DNA of 64,000 nt from Atlanticothrix silvestris CENA357 (GTDB taxonomy: Bacteria; Cyanobacteriota; Cyanobacteriia; Cyanobacteriales; Nostocaceae), in the NCBI RefSeq assembly GCF_016056295.1, contig NZ_JAECZB010000009.1, positions 1-64,000 of the forward strand, given 5' to 3'. The first letter of the stretch is position 1, and each line of letters opens with the position of its first letter. The notes beneath the pieces were generated by a model. It had not been told where the DNA came from, did not search any database, and saw nothing but the letters and a program-made list of their open reading frames with translations. Positions 40,023 through 48,599 of this stretch are shown here, one piece after another. A program made the translations under genes and the position numbers.

Positions 40023-41282
40023 TCAAAGTGAAATGTTAGTGTCTAGTGATTTATTCGAGTGTCGATAAGGATAGTATTTAGTTAAACGAACATTCCAGGC
40101 ATCTTTGATTTGATAGGTTATGCCACGCCACTCGACACTTTGCGCCAACATCGCTGCTATAGTAGTGACTGCATAAACCAACTGTGTTAGCGGAATTGCT
40201 AGCAATATTTTTGCTATCATCACGACTGAAAAACTCTCCGTCAGTTCGCCCCGCGCTCGGAGTACTTGTCGCACGCCTTGCTCCCCTAATACCAGTAGTA
40301 AAGCCATTCCCAAAATATAGCTGATAGCTCCACCTGCAATCACAATCGCAGCATCAAAGTTACTAGTTATTAAAGCAATCACTAGCATTGGAGGGATCAT
40401 GAACAAAGCTAATGTGCTAATGAATACGGCACTAGCAATCACAGTCCAGTTGGGATTATAGAGTCGCGCAACGAGTAATTGGCGTGTAATAAAGCGCAAA
40501 CATTGGGCAAAATTACACTCCTCGCGGTTGCTCATCATAACTGAGGGTACAAATTTGACCTTTAAGCCAATTTCTCGCAATGCTTTGTGAATGGGGGTAT
40601 CAACAGAAACTCCGTGTTTCCATGTTTCCAGCAGCTGCGCTTTGCGTAAGACTGAAATTTTTAATGCCATTGAGCCTCCCCAAGGGCATTGGTAGACATA
40701 CATAAAGGTGACAGCTGCCGCGTTCCACACATATCGAACTAGCGTACCCCACTTTCCAATTTGCGGTATGTACCAGCGATTTCCTGTGGTGGCTCCGACT
40801 TGCTTATCCGCTAAAGGTGCAACCAATTCACGCAGCCAGTTAGGATGAGCGACAACATCAGCATCTAATAGAGCCACCACATCATAAGAATCGTCTAGTT
40901 GTGAGATGGCTTGAACTAATGCGCTACATTTGAGACTGCAAGTGTCGTGTCGAAAGATTAAAGGGTTGACTTGGACATGTGTTGCTTGCTCTTGCAAGAT
41001 CGTATTATTGACAATTTCCCAGGCTGGGTCTTCCTGACTATCAATGACAATGTGTACTTTATACTGTGGGTAATTCTGGTTTAACAGAGCATGGACACAG
41101 TTAGTTAAAAACGGATCGGCACCTCGCAGGGAAAGAACGATTGCAGCTTTAGGTAATGATTCATCCTGCACAGGCTCTGGACTTGGTGAATGGAATAATG
41201 ATACTAAATTCAGCACTTGTAGGGTCTGGTAAATCACTAAACCTGCTAGAATGCCAAAAATAATCATTGCTAATTCGTTCAT
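40023..41282 (-). CDS. Membrane family 2 (ceramide glucosyltransferase-like) glycosyltransferase
   Basis: The protein has 419 residues: an N-terminal membrane helix (about 5-25), a GT-A domain and three or more C-terminal membrane segments (about 285-385). Motifs: AAIVLSLRGADPFLTNCV, DxD in VALLDADVVAHPNWL, SVDTPIHKALREIGL, and RQLLVARL at the QxxRW position. It resembles GT21-like ceramide glucosyltransferases and cellulose-synthase-like proteins, and would make a lipid-linked or exported glycan at the membrane. Confidence 0.84.
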   Translation of the reverse strand: MNELAMIIFGILAGLVIYQTLQVLNLVSLFHSPSPEPVQDESLPKAAIVLSLRGADPFLTNCVHALLNQNYPQYKVHIVIDSQEDPAWEIVNNTILQEQATHVQVNPLIFRHDTCSLKCSALVQAISQLDDSYDVVALLDADVVAHPNWLRELVAPLADKQVGATTGNRWYIPQIGKWGTLVRYVWNAAAVTFMYVYQCPWGGSMALKISVLRKAQLLETWKHGVSVDTPIHKALREIGLKVKFVPSVMMSNREECNFAQCLRFITRQLLVARLYNPNWTVIASAVFISTLALFMIPPMLVIALITSNFDAAIVIAGGAISYILGMALLLVLGEQGVRQVLRARGELTESFSVVMIAKILLAIPLTQLVYAVTTIAAMLAQSVEWRGITYQIKDAWNVRLTKYYPYRHSNKSLDTNISL

Positions 41283-41405
41283 ATTGCCGATAATCCTGTC
41301 AGTTATCGAAATAAAAATCTTATTCCAAGAAGCTCATAATGATGAGTTTTTCTGCGCCAATTTAATTACGCGTACTGCAAAGCTGAGTCTTAGGTATTTG
41401 CCTAA

Positions 41406-42338
41406 TCAGCTCTTACGGAACATAACTGCCATTCCAGTTCGGAAACTCAACCAATAACCAAAAAGAGAGTAGAACCAAAATTTGTAGGAAGTCAGTGCTT
41501 TCCAAGGTTGAATAGATTCATAAACAACGTCAATCGATCCATCAAAAAGATTTTGGTACTGATTAAAAGCGCGAGTGTTCATGCTAAACCAGGGTGTATC
41601 GTAATAAGAACGATCAAAGAAATCTACAGATTTCCACCCTTGGAGATGCCCTAAAGATTCAAGAATTTCACGAGTGTAGATATGAAGATGATAGGGGACA
41701 TGCACCTGATTATAAAAATCGGATACATCGGGTCGAGTAAGATCAAGATGAGCAGCATTTGGTGTGCCAATTAGAATATATCCACCAGGTGCAAGTAAAC
41801 TATCTAACTCAGATAATAGTTCATTAGGATCTTCAACATGTTCAATCACTTCTTGGAGCAAGATATAATCGAATGGCCCATGTTGTAATGTTGTGCGATC
41901 GCCAAAGCCGTCTTCAGGAGCATAAAGGTCGTAACCATGACAATTGGTAAAGCCTTGTTGTCGCAAATATTCTAGGAATAAACCATTAGCACAGCCATAA
42001 TCAAGTAATGAATGACTCTTGGAAAAGCCATGTTTTGTCATTCTTCGGGTAAGATTTTGAAAAATTAAGCGGTATTGCCATGTGAGTTTTGCCTGGGCAA
42101 TAGGATATTTTGCGTAGTAGTGTGGCAGATCAACCACTTCTAGACAATTAATCGTCTGACATTTTGGGCATCGCCAAACATTGAAGGTTTCATTTTTAAA
42201 AGCTCTAAGATTACAAGCAAAAGTTGCAAATGCAGATTTGTTATTCTCATTTATTGAGTGATTACAAACTATACATTGAACGCGCTTTTTACTAGTTTGC
42301 TCGTTGTTTTCTTGGGTTTTTAAGATACTCTTGATCAT
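41406..42338 (-). CDS. Class I SAM methyltransferase with N-terminal zinc ribbon
   Basis: The protein has 310 residues. CIVCNHS and VWRCPKCQTINC form a predicted zinc ribbon near the N-terminus. The SAM domain has LLDYGCANGLFLEYL and EVIEHVEDPNELLSEL, typical of Methyltransf_11/23 enzymes in polysaccharide clusters. The C-terminal part (about 230-310) is hydrophobic and aromatic. It is 123 bp upstream of the membrane GT2 gene on the same strand. Confidence 0.83.
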   Translation of the reverse strand: MIKSILKTQENNEQTSKKRVQCIVCNHSINENNKSAFATFACNLRAFKNETFNVWRCPKCQTINCLEVVDLPHYYAKYPIAQAKLTWQYRLIFQNLTRRMTKHGFSKSHSLLDYGCANGLFLEYLRQQGFTNCHGYDLYAPEDGFGDRTTLQHGPFDYILLQEVIEHVEDPNELLSELDSLLAPGGYILIGTPNAAHLDLTRPDVSDFYNQVHVPYHLHIYTREILESLGHLQGWKSVDFFDRSYYDTPWFSMNTRAFNQYQNLFDGSIDVVYESIQPWKALTSYKFWFYSLFGYWLSFRTGMAVMFRKS

Positions 42339-42682
42339 CTGTTTTCACCCTAAATTCCAAAATTTTTCAATAACTTCATTGGACAAATGGTAAATTTCTT
42401 ATCCAGATTCCAACCCTTGAACTAACATGTGGAAGATTTTTGACAAATTCATAATTTCTCAAAAGTTCTCAAAAAGAACCCTTAGAAAAAATAAAGGTTA
42501 TAATCTTCTACTATGGTCATCATTTTATAGACACTATAAAGAAGTATCTAGCAACGTTTGCAGATATCAGTAGCAATGGGAAATGCAGTTGAAACTACAT
42601 TCATTTGGCTAAAAACTTGAATGCTATTTCATCATGCCGTTGAATAATGATGGCGTTGTGATTTGTATTCATACTATGGCAG

Positions 42683-42722
42683 TGAGATACTCAACCGCAA
42701 CTCACATGCAACTCGTGTGCAA
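42683..42722 (-). promoter_or_regulatory. Phased TTGCA array, copy C
   Basis: On the minus strand TTGCACACGAG, TTGCATGTGAG and TTGCGGTTGAG follow in an exact 11-bp period (plus-strand starts 42718, 42707, 42696), then TATCTCACTG. It lies about 340 bp upstream of the methyltransferase that opens the minus-strand series. Confidence 0.5.
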
Positions 42723-42780
42723 CAACATGACAATTTCAGGAATTTACCTTTAAATGCGTCTTCATTTCTGATGTTGAACT

Positions 42781-42833
42781 AATCAAAAAAATTGCCAAGC
42801 CGACTGCTTATCTTGCTATCGGCTTGGCAATTT
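42781..42833 (-). terminator. Rho-independent terminator of desC
   Basis: A perfect 15-bp stem (42789-42803 with 42819-42833) and 15-nt loop is followed on the minus strand by TTTTTTGATT. It lies 177 bp after the desaturase stop and is the clearest intrinsic terminator in the window. Confidence 0.75.
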
Positions 42834-43009
42834 CATTGAATCCCATTGTGTGTTTATCGACAATTTATTGGGCTTCTACGCCCTTATCTGTAATTGCGTC
42901 ACACTTTCACATTAACTTTGAAAGGCTTGTAGTGAATGCTTGGAAGCACTGAAATGCTGACTACAAAATTTTTATATGCAAGTGTTGGTTGCATCAATAC
43001 CAACAATTG

Positions 43010-43867
43010 TTAACCTTGACTTGCACCTTGAGGGGGATGCGAGACGACCTTTTTAGCTAATCCCAAAGTCTTTAATAACTGGATGCTCCACCAAGTAATA
43101 TCAATCTCCCACCAAGACAATCCAGATTTCGCCATGTGGGGATAAGTATGATGGTTGTTGTGCCATCCTTCGCCATAGGTTAAAAGGGATACCCACCAAA
43201 GATTACGAGCTCCATCATTGGCCTCAAAGGTGCGATAGCCCCACAGGTGGGATGCAGAGTTGACAAACCAAGTGGAGTGCCAAAGCAATACTGATCTGAC
43301 AAACATGCCGTAAATCACAAAAGACCATCCTCCTAAGGCATACAGCAGTAGCCCCAAGGGAATTTGCAACAGTAAGAAGTAGCGATCTAACCAGCGATAA
43401 AATGGTTGTCGTGCTAGGTCAGGCGCATATTTTTGATAGACTTCATAATCAAAGAACTCAGGACGCGGGTAAAAAATCCACAGTATATGGCTCCACCAAA
43501 ATCCTCGCTGAGCAGAATAGGGATCTAGATTGACATCTTCAGTGTGGGCGTGATGCTGGCGGTGTCCCCCAACCCAGAAAATCGGCCCTCCTTGAAGAGC
43601 TAAGGCTCCGATAATGGCGATCGCATATTCCAACCATTTAGGTACTTGAAAACTCTTATGACTGAGTAGTCGATGATATCCCAGACAAATGCCAATGCTC
43701 CCAAAAAGCCAGTGAAGAAATACCAACAAGCCTAATGCTGACCAAGAGAAAAACCAAGGAGCTAGGAGCGCTAAAGCATGAAATGCCCCAAAAAATGCCA
43801 CATTTGTCCAATTTAACCGAGGCGAGTTTCCTCTCTCAGTCGCGATCGCCTGAAGTTGTGCAGTCAT
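43010..43867 (-). CDS. desC: Delta-9 acyl-lipid desaturase
   Basis: This 285-residue membrane di-iron enzyme introduces the first double bond into stearoyl/palmitoyl chains of membrane lipids. The three histidine boxes are HRLLSH (65-70), HRQHH (102-106) and HNNHH (236-240), with hydrophobic helices between them. The length is close to cyanobacterial DesC (about 272). It is divergent from a TetR-type regulator with two matching palindromes between, suggesting that the regulator controls it. Filamentous species often have more than one DesC, so which paralogue this is cannot be said. Confidence 0.92.
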   Translation of the reverse strand: MTAQLQAIATERGNSPRLNWTNVAFFGAFHALALLAPWFFSWSALGLLVFLHWLFGSIGICLGYHRLLSHKSFQVPKWLEYAIAIIGALALQGGPIFWVGGHRQHHAHTEDVNLDPYSAQRGFWWSHILWIFYPRPEFFDYEVYQKYAPDLARQPFYRWLDRYFLLLQIPLGLLLYALGGWSFVIYGMFVRSVLLWHSTWFVNSASHLWGYRTFEANDGARNLWWVSLLTYGEGWHNNHHTYPHMAKSGLSWWEIDITWWSIQLLKTLGLAKKVVSHPPQGASQG

Positions 43868-43983
43868 AGAAATTCCTGTTGATTGATGATAAAGTCACTT
43901 GCTTTTCCTTCGGTTTTTTCTTTTGGTGCAACTCTATTAGGCATTTACCCATTCTGCACAGCAGTTCGTTAAAGTAAAGAAGA

Positions 43984-43998
43984 GCAAGTATCACTTAC
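43984..43998. promoter_or_regulatory. Operator-like site 1 (desC/tetR)
   Basis: The palindromic GCAAGTATCACTTAC matches site 2 at 13 of 15 positions. The centres of the two sites are 47 bp apart, in the 178-bp divergent spacer. Probably bound by the adjacent TetR-type protein. Confidence 0.5.
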
Positions 43999-44028
43999 AT
44001 TTGGTATGCTAACAATTTTCTTGATTCT

Positions 44029-44047
44029 ATGCAAGTAGCACTTGCAT
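44029..44047. promoter_or_regulatory. Operator-like site 2 (desC/tetR)
   Basis: ATGCAAGT-AGC-ACTTGCAT is a perfect 8-bp-arm palindrome that overlaps the first ATG (44046) of the regulator, a position suited to autorepression. If translation starts at the second ATG (44055) it lies in the leader. Confidence 0.6.
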
Positions 44048-45284
44048 GATTTTTATGTCTTCACAACCTCTTTCTGCTCGTCAACGCCTAATTCGCTCAG
44101 CACTTGAGTTGTTTACTGCTCAAGGAGTTAGCGCCACTACAACGCGCCAAATTGCCGAAAAAGCTGAAGTCAACGAAGTCACTCTCTTCCGGAATTTCGG
44201 TAATAAACATGGATTGCTTTTGGCAGTGCTAGAAGAATCTGCCGCCTTCAAAAATTTAGGTGAATCCCTTGTACAGCGGGCAACTCCTCCTGGTAATGTT
44301 TACCAAGCGCTAAAAGATTATGCAAGTGAAAGCTTACATGCACTAGAACGAGTTCCAGAATTTGTTCGGTCTGTCGTTGGTGAAGCCGATCAATTCCCTG
44401 CCGAAAATCGCCGGGCTTTAGGACGAGGGCTAACAGAAGCAAACCGCTATGTAGCCCAGTATTTGGCTGCTGTGATTCAGCAGGGAGACTTAAATACTTA
44501 TCTACCCGCAGAAAAATTAGCTAGTTTACTCAATGGCATGATTTTGGGATACGCCGTTATTGAATTTACCAGTGAATTTCACGAATTGTGGGAAAGTCGG
44601 GATGATTTTTTAGAAAATTTAGTGGAATTGTTTTTACATGGAGCGATGTCACACCCAGAAAAATCAGCAACAGTTAGCTTAGCAGGAAGCATGATTACCA
44701 GGGAAGTAATTGATTTACCTGCTGTTTTAGTCCACGAAATTCTCCGACAAGCCAAAAGATTGGGAATGCAAGATTATGCCTTGGCTTATATATTATTTGG
44801 GGCTGGATTATCTGCCTTAGAAATAGTTAACTTGGAGCGATCGCACCAAATCTATGATCCTCAAGGACACTTTTTGCAAATTACCACCCCAGGATTTATC
44901 CGCCAAGTACCTGTAAATCAGTGGATTTTGGGCAAACATTATGGTTCCTACACCAACAATCCTTTAATCAAATGGCTGAAAAGTCGTAAAGATGCTCACT
45001 CTTGCATGTTTCTTAACGAAGCAGGTACACCAATTTCAGAATCAGAGATTTTGGGACGCTGGGAAACGTGGACTCAGGGACTATTAACACCCCAAGGACA
45101 ACCACCAGCGATCGCTCAAGCACAAAATACCTGGTGTGTAGAAATGTTAATGCGAGGGATGAGCTTAGAAAATTTGAGTATTTTGACAGGCTGCGATCGC
45201 ACTCAACTACAACCTTATGCCAAGAGAGCCAGAGAAAAAGCGGCACTAGAGCAAGCAACACATTTAGATCACAAACCCGCATAA
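44046..45284 (+). CDS. TetR-type regulator fused to a degenerate tyrosine-recombinase-like domain
   Basis: The protein has 412 residues. Residues 10-60 are a TetR helix-turn-helix (RLIRSALELFTAQGVSATTT, RQIAEKAEVNEVTLFRNFGN), and a TetR-like helical domain runs to about 205. From about 222 the protein resembles the catalytic core of phage-integrase recombinases: YILFGAGLSALEIVNLERS matches the box I region but lacks the Arg, and LMRGMSLENLSILTGCDRTQ with LQPYAKRA matches box II, keeping only the Tyr. Without the Arg/His residues it should be catalytically dead and may serve in dimerisation or DNA contact. An ATG at 44055 is an alternative start. Confidence 0.8.
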   Translation: MIFMSSQPLSARQRLIRSALELFTAQGVSATTTRQIAEKAEVNEVTLFRNFGNKHGLLLAVLEESAAFKNLGESLVQRATPPGNVYQALKDYASESLHALERVPEFVRSVVGEADQFPAENRRALGRGLTEANRYVAQYLAAVIQQGDLNTYLPAEKLASLLNGMILGYAVIEFTSEFHELWESRDDFLENLVELFLHGAMSHPEKSATVSLAGSMITREVIDLPAVLVHEILRQAKRLGMQDYALAYILFGAGLSALEIVNLERSHQIYDPQGHFLQITTPGFIRQVPVNQWILGKHYGSYTNNPLIKWLKSRKDAHSCMFLNEAGTPISESEILGRWETWTQGLLTPQGQPPAIAQAQNTWCVEMLMRGMSLENLSILTGCDRTQLQPYAKRAREKAALEQATHLDHKPA

Positions 45285-45557
45285 GTAGAAAGGTGTAAAT
45301 ATTTGTAGTTGAGATGAGGGTTTTAGCATTGTTTATCTTTCTTAAGATAATTGTATTTTTCCCCACCGACTTACTTAGTAGATCTCTACCTTATAGTAGT
45401 TGGCTAATAGGGGCTTTAACATCGACACTTTCTGAAGTCAGATCTTCAGATTTGATGAACAAAAACATATCTTCTTCAAAATCCATCTGGCATCAACTTC
45501 CTGATTTATGAAGTCAGAATTGTACATTAAGACTGAATTACAAAGGATATATGTCCT

Positions 45558-46028
45558 ATGAGTCGAAAAGTCAGCAAAACTTTTAAACAGTCCGGGGTAA
45601 TTCCTTATCGAGTTCAAAACGGAAAAATTGAAATCTTGCTGATTACAAGCCGCGATCGTCAAAAATGGGTAATTCCCAAAGGAGGGATTTCTAATGGCAT
45701 GAGTCCGCCAGCTTCAGCAGCAAAAGAAGCATGGGAAGAAGCTGGGGTCATTGGGCAAGTAAATATCAATAAATTAGGTACTTATAAATATCGCAAACGA
45801 GGAAAAAGTTACCAAGTACAGATATATTTGATGCCTGTAGAAATGGTATGTGAAGAATATCCAGAAGTTGGTAAAAGGCAACGCCAATGGCTAGATTTTA
45901 CTAAAGCCATCATGTTAGTTAAACAAGCTTCACTTCAACGAATCATCCTGAAGGGGATTTTTCAAACCAAACTTCATTTTTGTGTGTTATCTCTGGTGAA
46001 ATACTATCAGCGCTCATCTTGCGGATAG
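45558..46028 (+). CDS. Nudix hydrolase (DIPP-like)
   Basis: This 156-residue protein has the Nudix fold and is predicted to hydrolyse a nucleoside or inositol diphosphate linked to another moiety. The Nudix box spans KWVIPKGGISNGMSPPASAA then KEAWEEAGV; the catalytic KEAWEEAG part is intact, while the upstream Glu of the canonical Gx5Ex7REUxEE pattern is Met. This arrangement resembles the diphosphoinositol polyphosphate phosphohydrolase-type branch. The ATG is preceded by an AAAGGA site at good spacing (AAAGGATATATGTCCTATG). Confidence 0.85.
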   Translation: MSRKVSKTFKQSGVIPYRVQNGKIEILLITSRDRQKWVIPKGGISNGMSPPASAAKEAWEEAGVIGQVNINKLGTYKYRKRGKSYQVQIYLMPVEMVCEEYPEVGKRQRQWLDFTKAIMLVKQASLQRIILKGIFQTKLHFCVLSLVKYYQRSSCG

Positions 46029-46341
46029 GCGTAGACATATATCCCGTTGGACTCCAAGAGTTTTAAAGACGGGATTTTCTAGCTCCATTATATTGAGGTA
46101 AAGGAGGTAGCGTTTAACCAACTGTCTGCTTAAGGATAGATTTGCGATCGCCCCTTCTAGATTTTGGTTTCTCGTTGTTCGCTATTACACACTTTTTTTG
46201 CATTTACAGAGTGTTTATTTATACAATAAATTTGTTATTGTATAAATAACCCGTAGTTAAACTAGCGATTATCTAAGCTTAATCTAAACTAAATAGCTTT
46301 CACTTAATCCCTGCATTTTCAAGAAACAAAGATTAAGCAGA
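46029..46341. other. Spacer with possible terminator and AT-rich hairpin
   Basis: ATCCCGT (46041-46047) pairs with ACGGGAT (46069-46075) and TTTCT follows, a weak terminator for the Nudix gene. A perfect 15-bp AT-rich stem with 5-nt loop lies at 46215-46249, 93 bp before the PhoX-like start. A HIP1-like site is at 46145. Confidence 0.5.
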
Positions 46342-47712
46342 ATGGCATTTTCAAGACGCAGATTTCTCTCATTAGCCGGTGCTAGCGCAGCTGGTGTCTC
46401 CATGCTTTCGCCCTTGGAAGCTTTATATGCAAGGGCTGCTCGTGGTCAAGTTGCACGAGGAGTTGGTTATGGTTCATTAAAAGCAAAACTGCCAGAAAAT
46501 GCAGATGAACTTGTTGGTATTATTCTGGGTGGATTTAACTTAGGAACCACTCCCTTACTAGAACTTCCTCCCGGATTTAACTACACCGCAATATCTTACA
46601 CAGGCCAACCTATGGATGATGGGAACAGAGTTCCAGGTTCTCATGATGGCATGGCTGCTTTCTCTGGCCCTAACAACACTACAATTCTGGTACGAAACCA
46701 CGAGTTGAACCCTACTGCTAATGGTGCTATCGCACGCCCCGAATTTGTATATGACCAAATCGGAGGAGGCACAACAACAATAGTTGTTGGTAATAACCGT
46801 CGGGTAAGAAAGCATTTTGTATCTCTGGCGGGGACTATTCGTAACTGTGCCGGTGGGCCAACTCCTTGGGGTTCTTGGGTTAGTTGCGAAGAGAATCTAA
46901 CTCTTCCTGGAAGTGGTGGAGCTACCAAAAAGCATGGTTATAACTTTGAAGTTCCGGTAACAGATGAGATTAAAGTTGCCGAGCCAATTCCCCTCGTAGC
47001 AATGGGTCGCTTTAACCATGAAGCCGTTGCAGTTGATCCGGCAACTGGATGGGTCTATCAAACAGAAGATGAAGGAAGTAGCTGCTTCTATCGCTTCCGT
47101 CCTAATGAATATGGCAATCTCCGCAGTGGTGGAGTACTTGAGGCGTTAGCTATTGACGGAATGTTTAGAGTTAATACTCGCACCAATTTCCTTCAATATA
47201 AAAACCAACCACTGCCAGTCCAGTGGGTGACAATTGATACTGTTGATCCTGTTACTAATAGCTCCACTATTGCTGTAAGGACTCAGGGGCAAAATAAGGG
47301 TGCAGCCATCTTCTCACGCGGTGAAGGTTGTTGGTATGGCAACGGCTTGGTCTATTTTACTTGTACCAATGGTGGTAATGTAGGGCAAGGACAGGTTTTT
47401 GCTTATGATCCCAGCAACGATACTATCACCTTAGTTGTGGAGTCTACTAATAGTGAGGAGCTGAACGCCCCCGATAACATTACTGTGGCTCCTTTTGGAG
47501 ACCTTTTTGTGTGTGAAGATGGTAGCGGTACAGAATACGTTATCGGCGTTAACCAGCAAGGTGAACTGTATCGGTTTGCAACAAATGCTATTAATGGCAG
47601 TGAATTTGCTGGTGCTTGCTTCTCGCCCGATGGTCACACATTGTTTGTCAATATCCAGTCTCCTGGAATTACCTGTGCGATTTGGGGCCCTTGGACACGC
47701 CGTCGCAGTTAA
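46342..47712 (+). CDS. PhoX-like (DUF839) Tat-exported phosphatase
   Basis: This 456-residue protein has a Tat signal (FSRRRFLSLAGASAAGVSML, twin arginines at 5-7) and so should be exported folded to the periplasm. The rest is a beta-propeller of the DUF839/PhoX type: PGSHDGMAAF, VRNHELNP, GSWVSCEENL, NHEAVAVDPATG, TEDEGSSCFYRF and CFSPDGHTLFVNIQSPG. PhoX enzymes are calcium/iron alkaline phosphatases used under phosphate limitation. This is a shorter DUF839 protein, so phosphatase activity is likely but not certain. No Pho box was recognised upstream. Confidence 0.83.
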   Translation: MAFSRRRFLSLAGASAAGVSMLSPLEALYARAARGQVARGVGYGSLKAKLPENADELVGIILGGFNLGTTPLLELPPGFNYTAISYTGQPMDDGNRVPGSHDGMAAFSGPNNTTILVRNHELNPTANGAIARPEFVYDQIGGGTTTIVVGNNRRVRKHFVSLAGTIRNCAGGPTPWGSWVSCEENLTLPGSGGATKKHGYNFEVPVTDEIKVAEPIPLVAMGRFNHEAVAVDPATGWVYQTEDEGSSCFYRFRPNEYGNLRSGGVLEALAIDGMFRVNTRTNFLQYKNQPLPVQWVTIDTVDPVTNSSTIAVRTQGQNKGAAIFSRGEGCWYGNGLVYFTCTNGGNVGQGQVFAYDPSNDTITLVVESTNSEELNAPDNITVAPFGDLFVCEDGSGTEYVIGVNQQGELYRFATNAINGSEFAGACFSPDGHTLFVNIQSPGITCAIWGPWTRRRS

Positions 47713-47879
47713 AGGTGATACACCCTGTCAACTAGGGTAAAGATTTGTAGTAGTCAAATAGTGGATTGAGATTACGCTAACAAATTCTTGGTTGGTGTAT
47801 GAGTATTTGAGGTGTCAAAAGTTTTACTTAATGCCTCACTCATAGCCATAATCTAGCGTGAAATCTATTTGTTAAATAT

Positions 47880-47914
47880 CTGACGGTTATTTGTAATTAT
47901 AATCGTCAGATTTT
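47880..47914 (+). terminator. Terminator after the PhoX-like gene
   Basis: CTGACGGTTAT (47880-47890) pairs with ATAATCGTCAG (47899-47909) with one G-U pair and an 8-nt loop, followed by ATTTTCC. It lies 167 bp after the stop. Confidence 0.55.
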
Positions 47915-47966
47915 CCCCACATCATATTGCCAGGTCTTTCTTTCAAAACAAGGAAACAGTCCAACA

Positions 47967-48375
47967 TTAAATTTGTTTTTGCAAAAAATACCTTTTATAA
48001 CCGGGAGGAAAATCCTCCAATACACCAAAAATTTTATACCCCAAACGCTCGTAAAAGCCCAAAGCCTGAAAACTAAAAGTGTCAACCACGCTCTTTAGCT
48101 GTTTGCTCGGCTTTGTACATCAATTCCCGTCCGTATCCCTGACCTCGCAGCGTATCCAAAACCCCCAAATGTGAGATAAACAACCATCCCCATTGTGTTT
48201 CGCCAACTAGACCCCCAACAATATTACCTGTGGCATCTCGAATCAAAACTGCTAGAGGATACGCTATGTCTTTCTCTGTTTGGCTATTGTTGTTGTAATC
48301 AAGAATATTGCCAATTACAGCCTGAATATCTTTTAATTCAGGATTATCCTCAACTGTTATTGTTAGTTTTGCCAT
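47967..48375 (-). pseudogene. GNAT acetyltransferase, frameshifted
   Basis: The first frame encodes 97 residues of a GNAT N-acetyltransferase (AVLIRDATGNIVGGLVGETQ, then GVLDTLRGQGYGRELMYKAE) and ends at TGA just after AKERG. Another frame resumes at once with VDTFSFQALGFYERLGYKIF and EDFPPGYKRYFLQKQI, the normal C-terminus of this family, to a TAA at 47967. Compared with the usual RGC....DTFSFQ spacing, about five codons plus a frame are lost near 48083. The acetyl-CoA loop is present but the protein would lack its last strands, so it is probably inactive. Confidence 0.8.
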
Positions 48376-48599
48376 TGGAAGTAATCAGCACTGAATGGCG
48401 GTACAATATCATAAAATTGTACTTTCTGCCTCATATTTTTGATTCTTTTGTCCCAGTGGGTAATAGAATGAAAAGCGAAGCCTTTGTGCTACCTTTAACT
48501 ATCAAAAGGTAGAGGGTTAGTAACAGATTAAAAATTGGCAAAACAAAAAATCTGTATTCAAAATAGGCTTGTAGCATCTAAAACGCTCTTAAAATTTTT

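Larger units (their letters stand above)
42339..43009. other. Spacer with TTGCA array and desC terminator
   Basis: No gene is seen in about 670 bp. It contains array copy C (42683-42722), the strong minus-strand terminator (42781-42833), and a small hairpin TTGGGCTTCTACGCCC near 42869. Confidence 0.65.
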
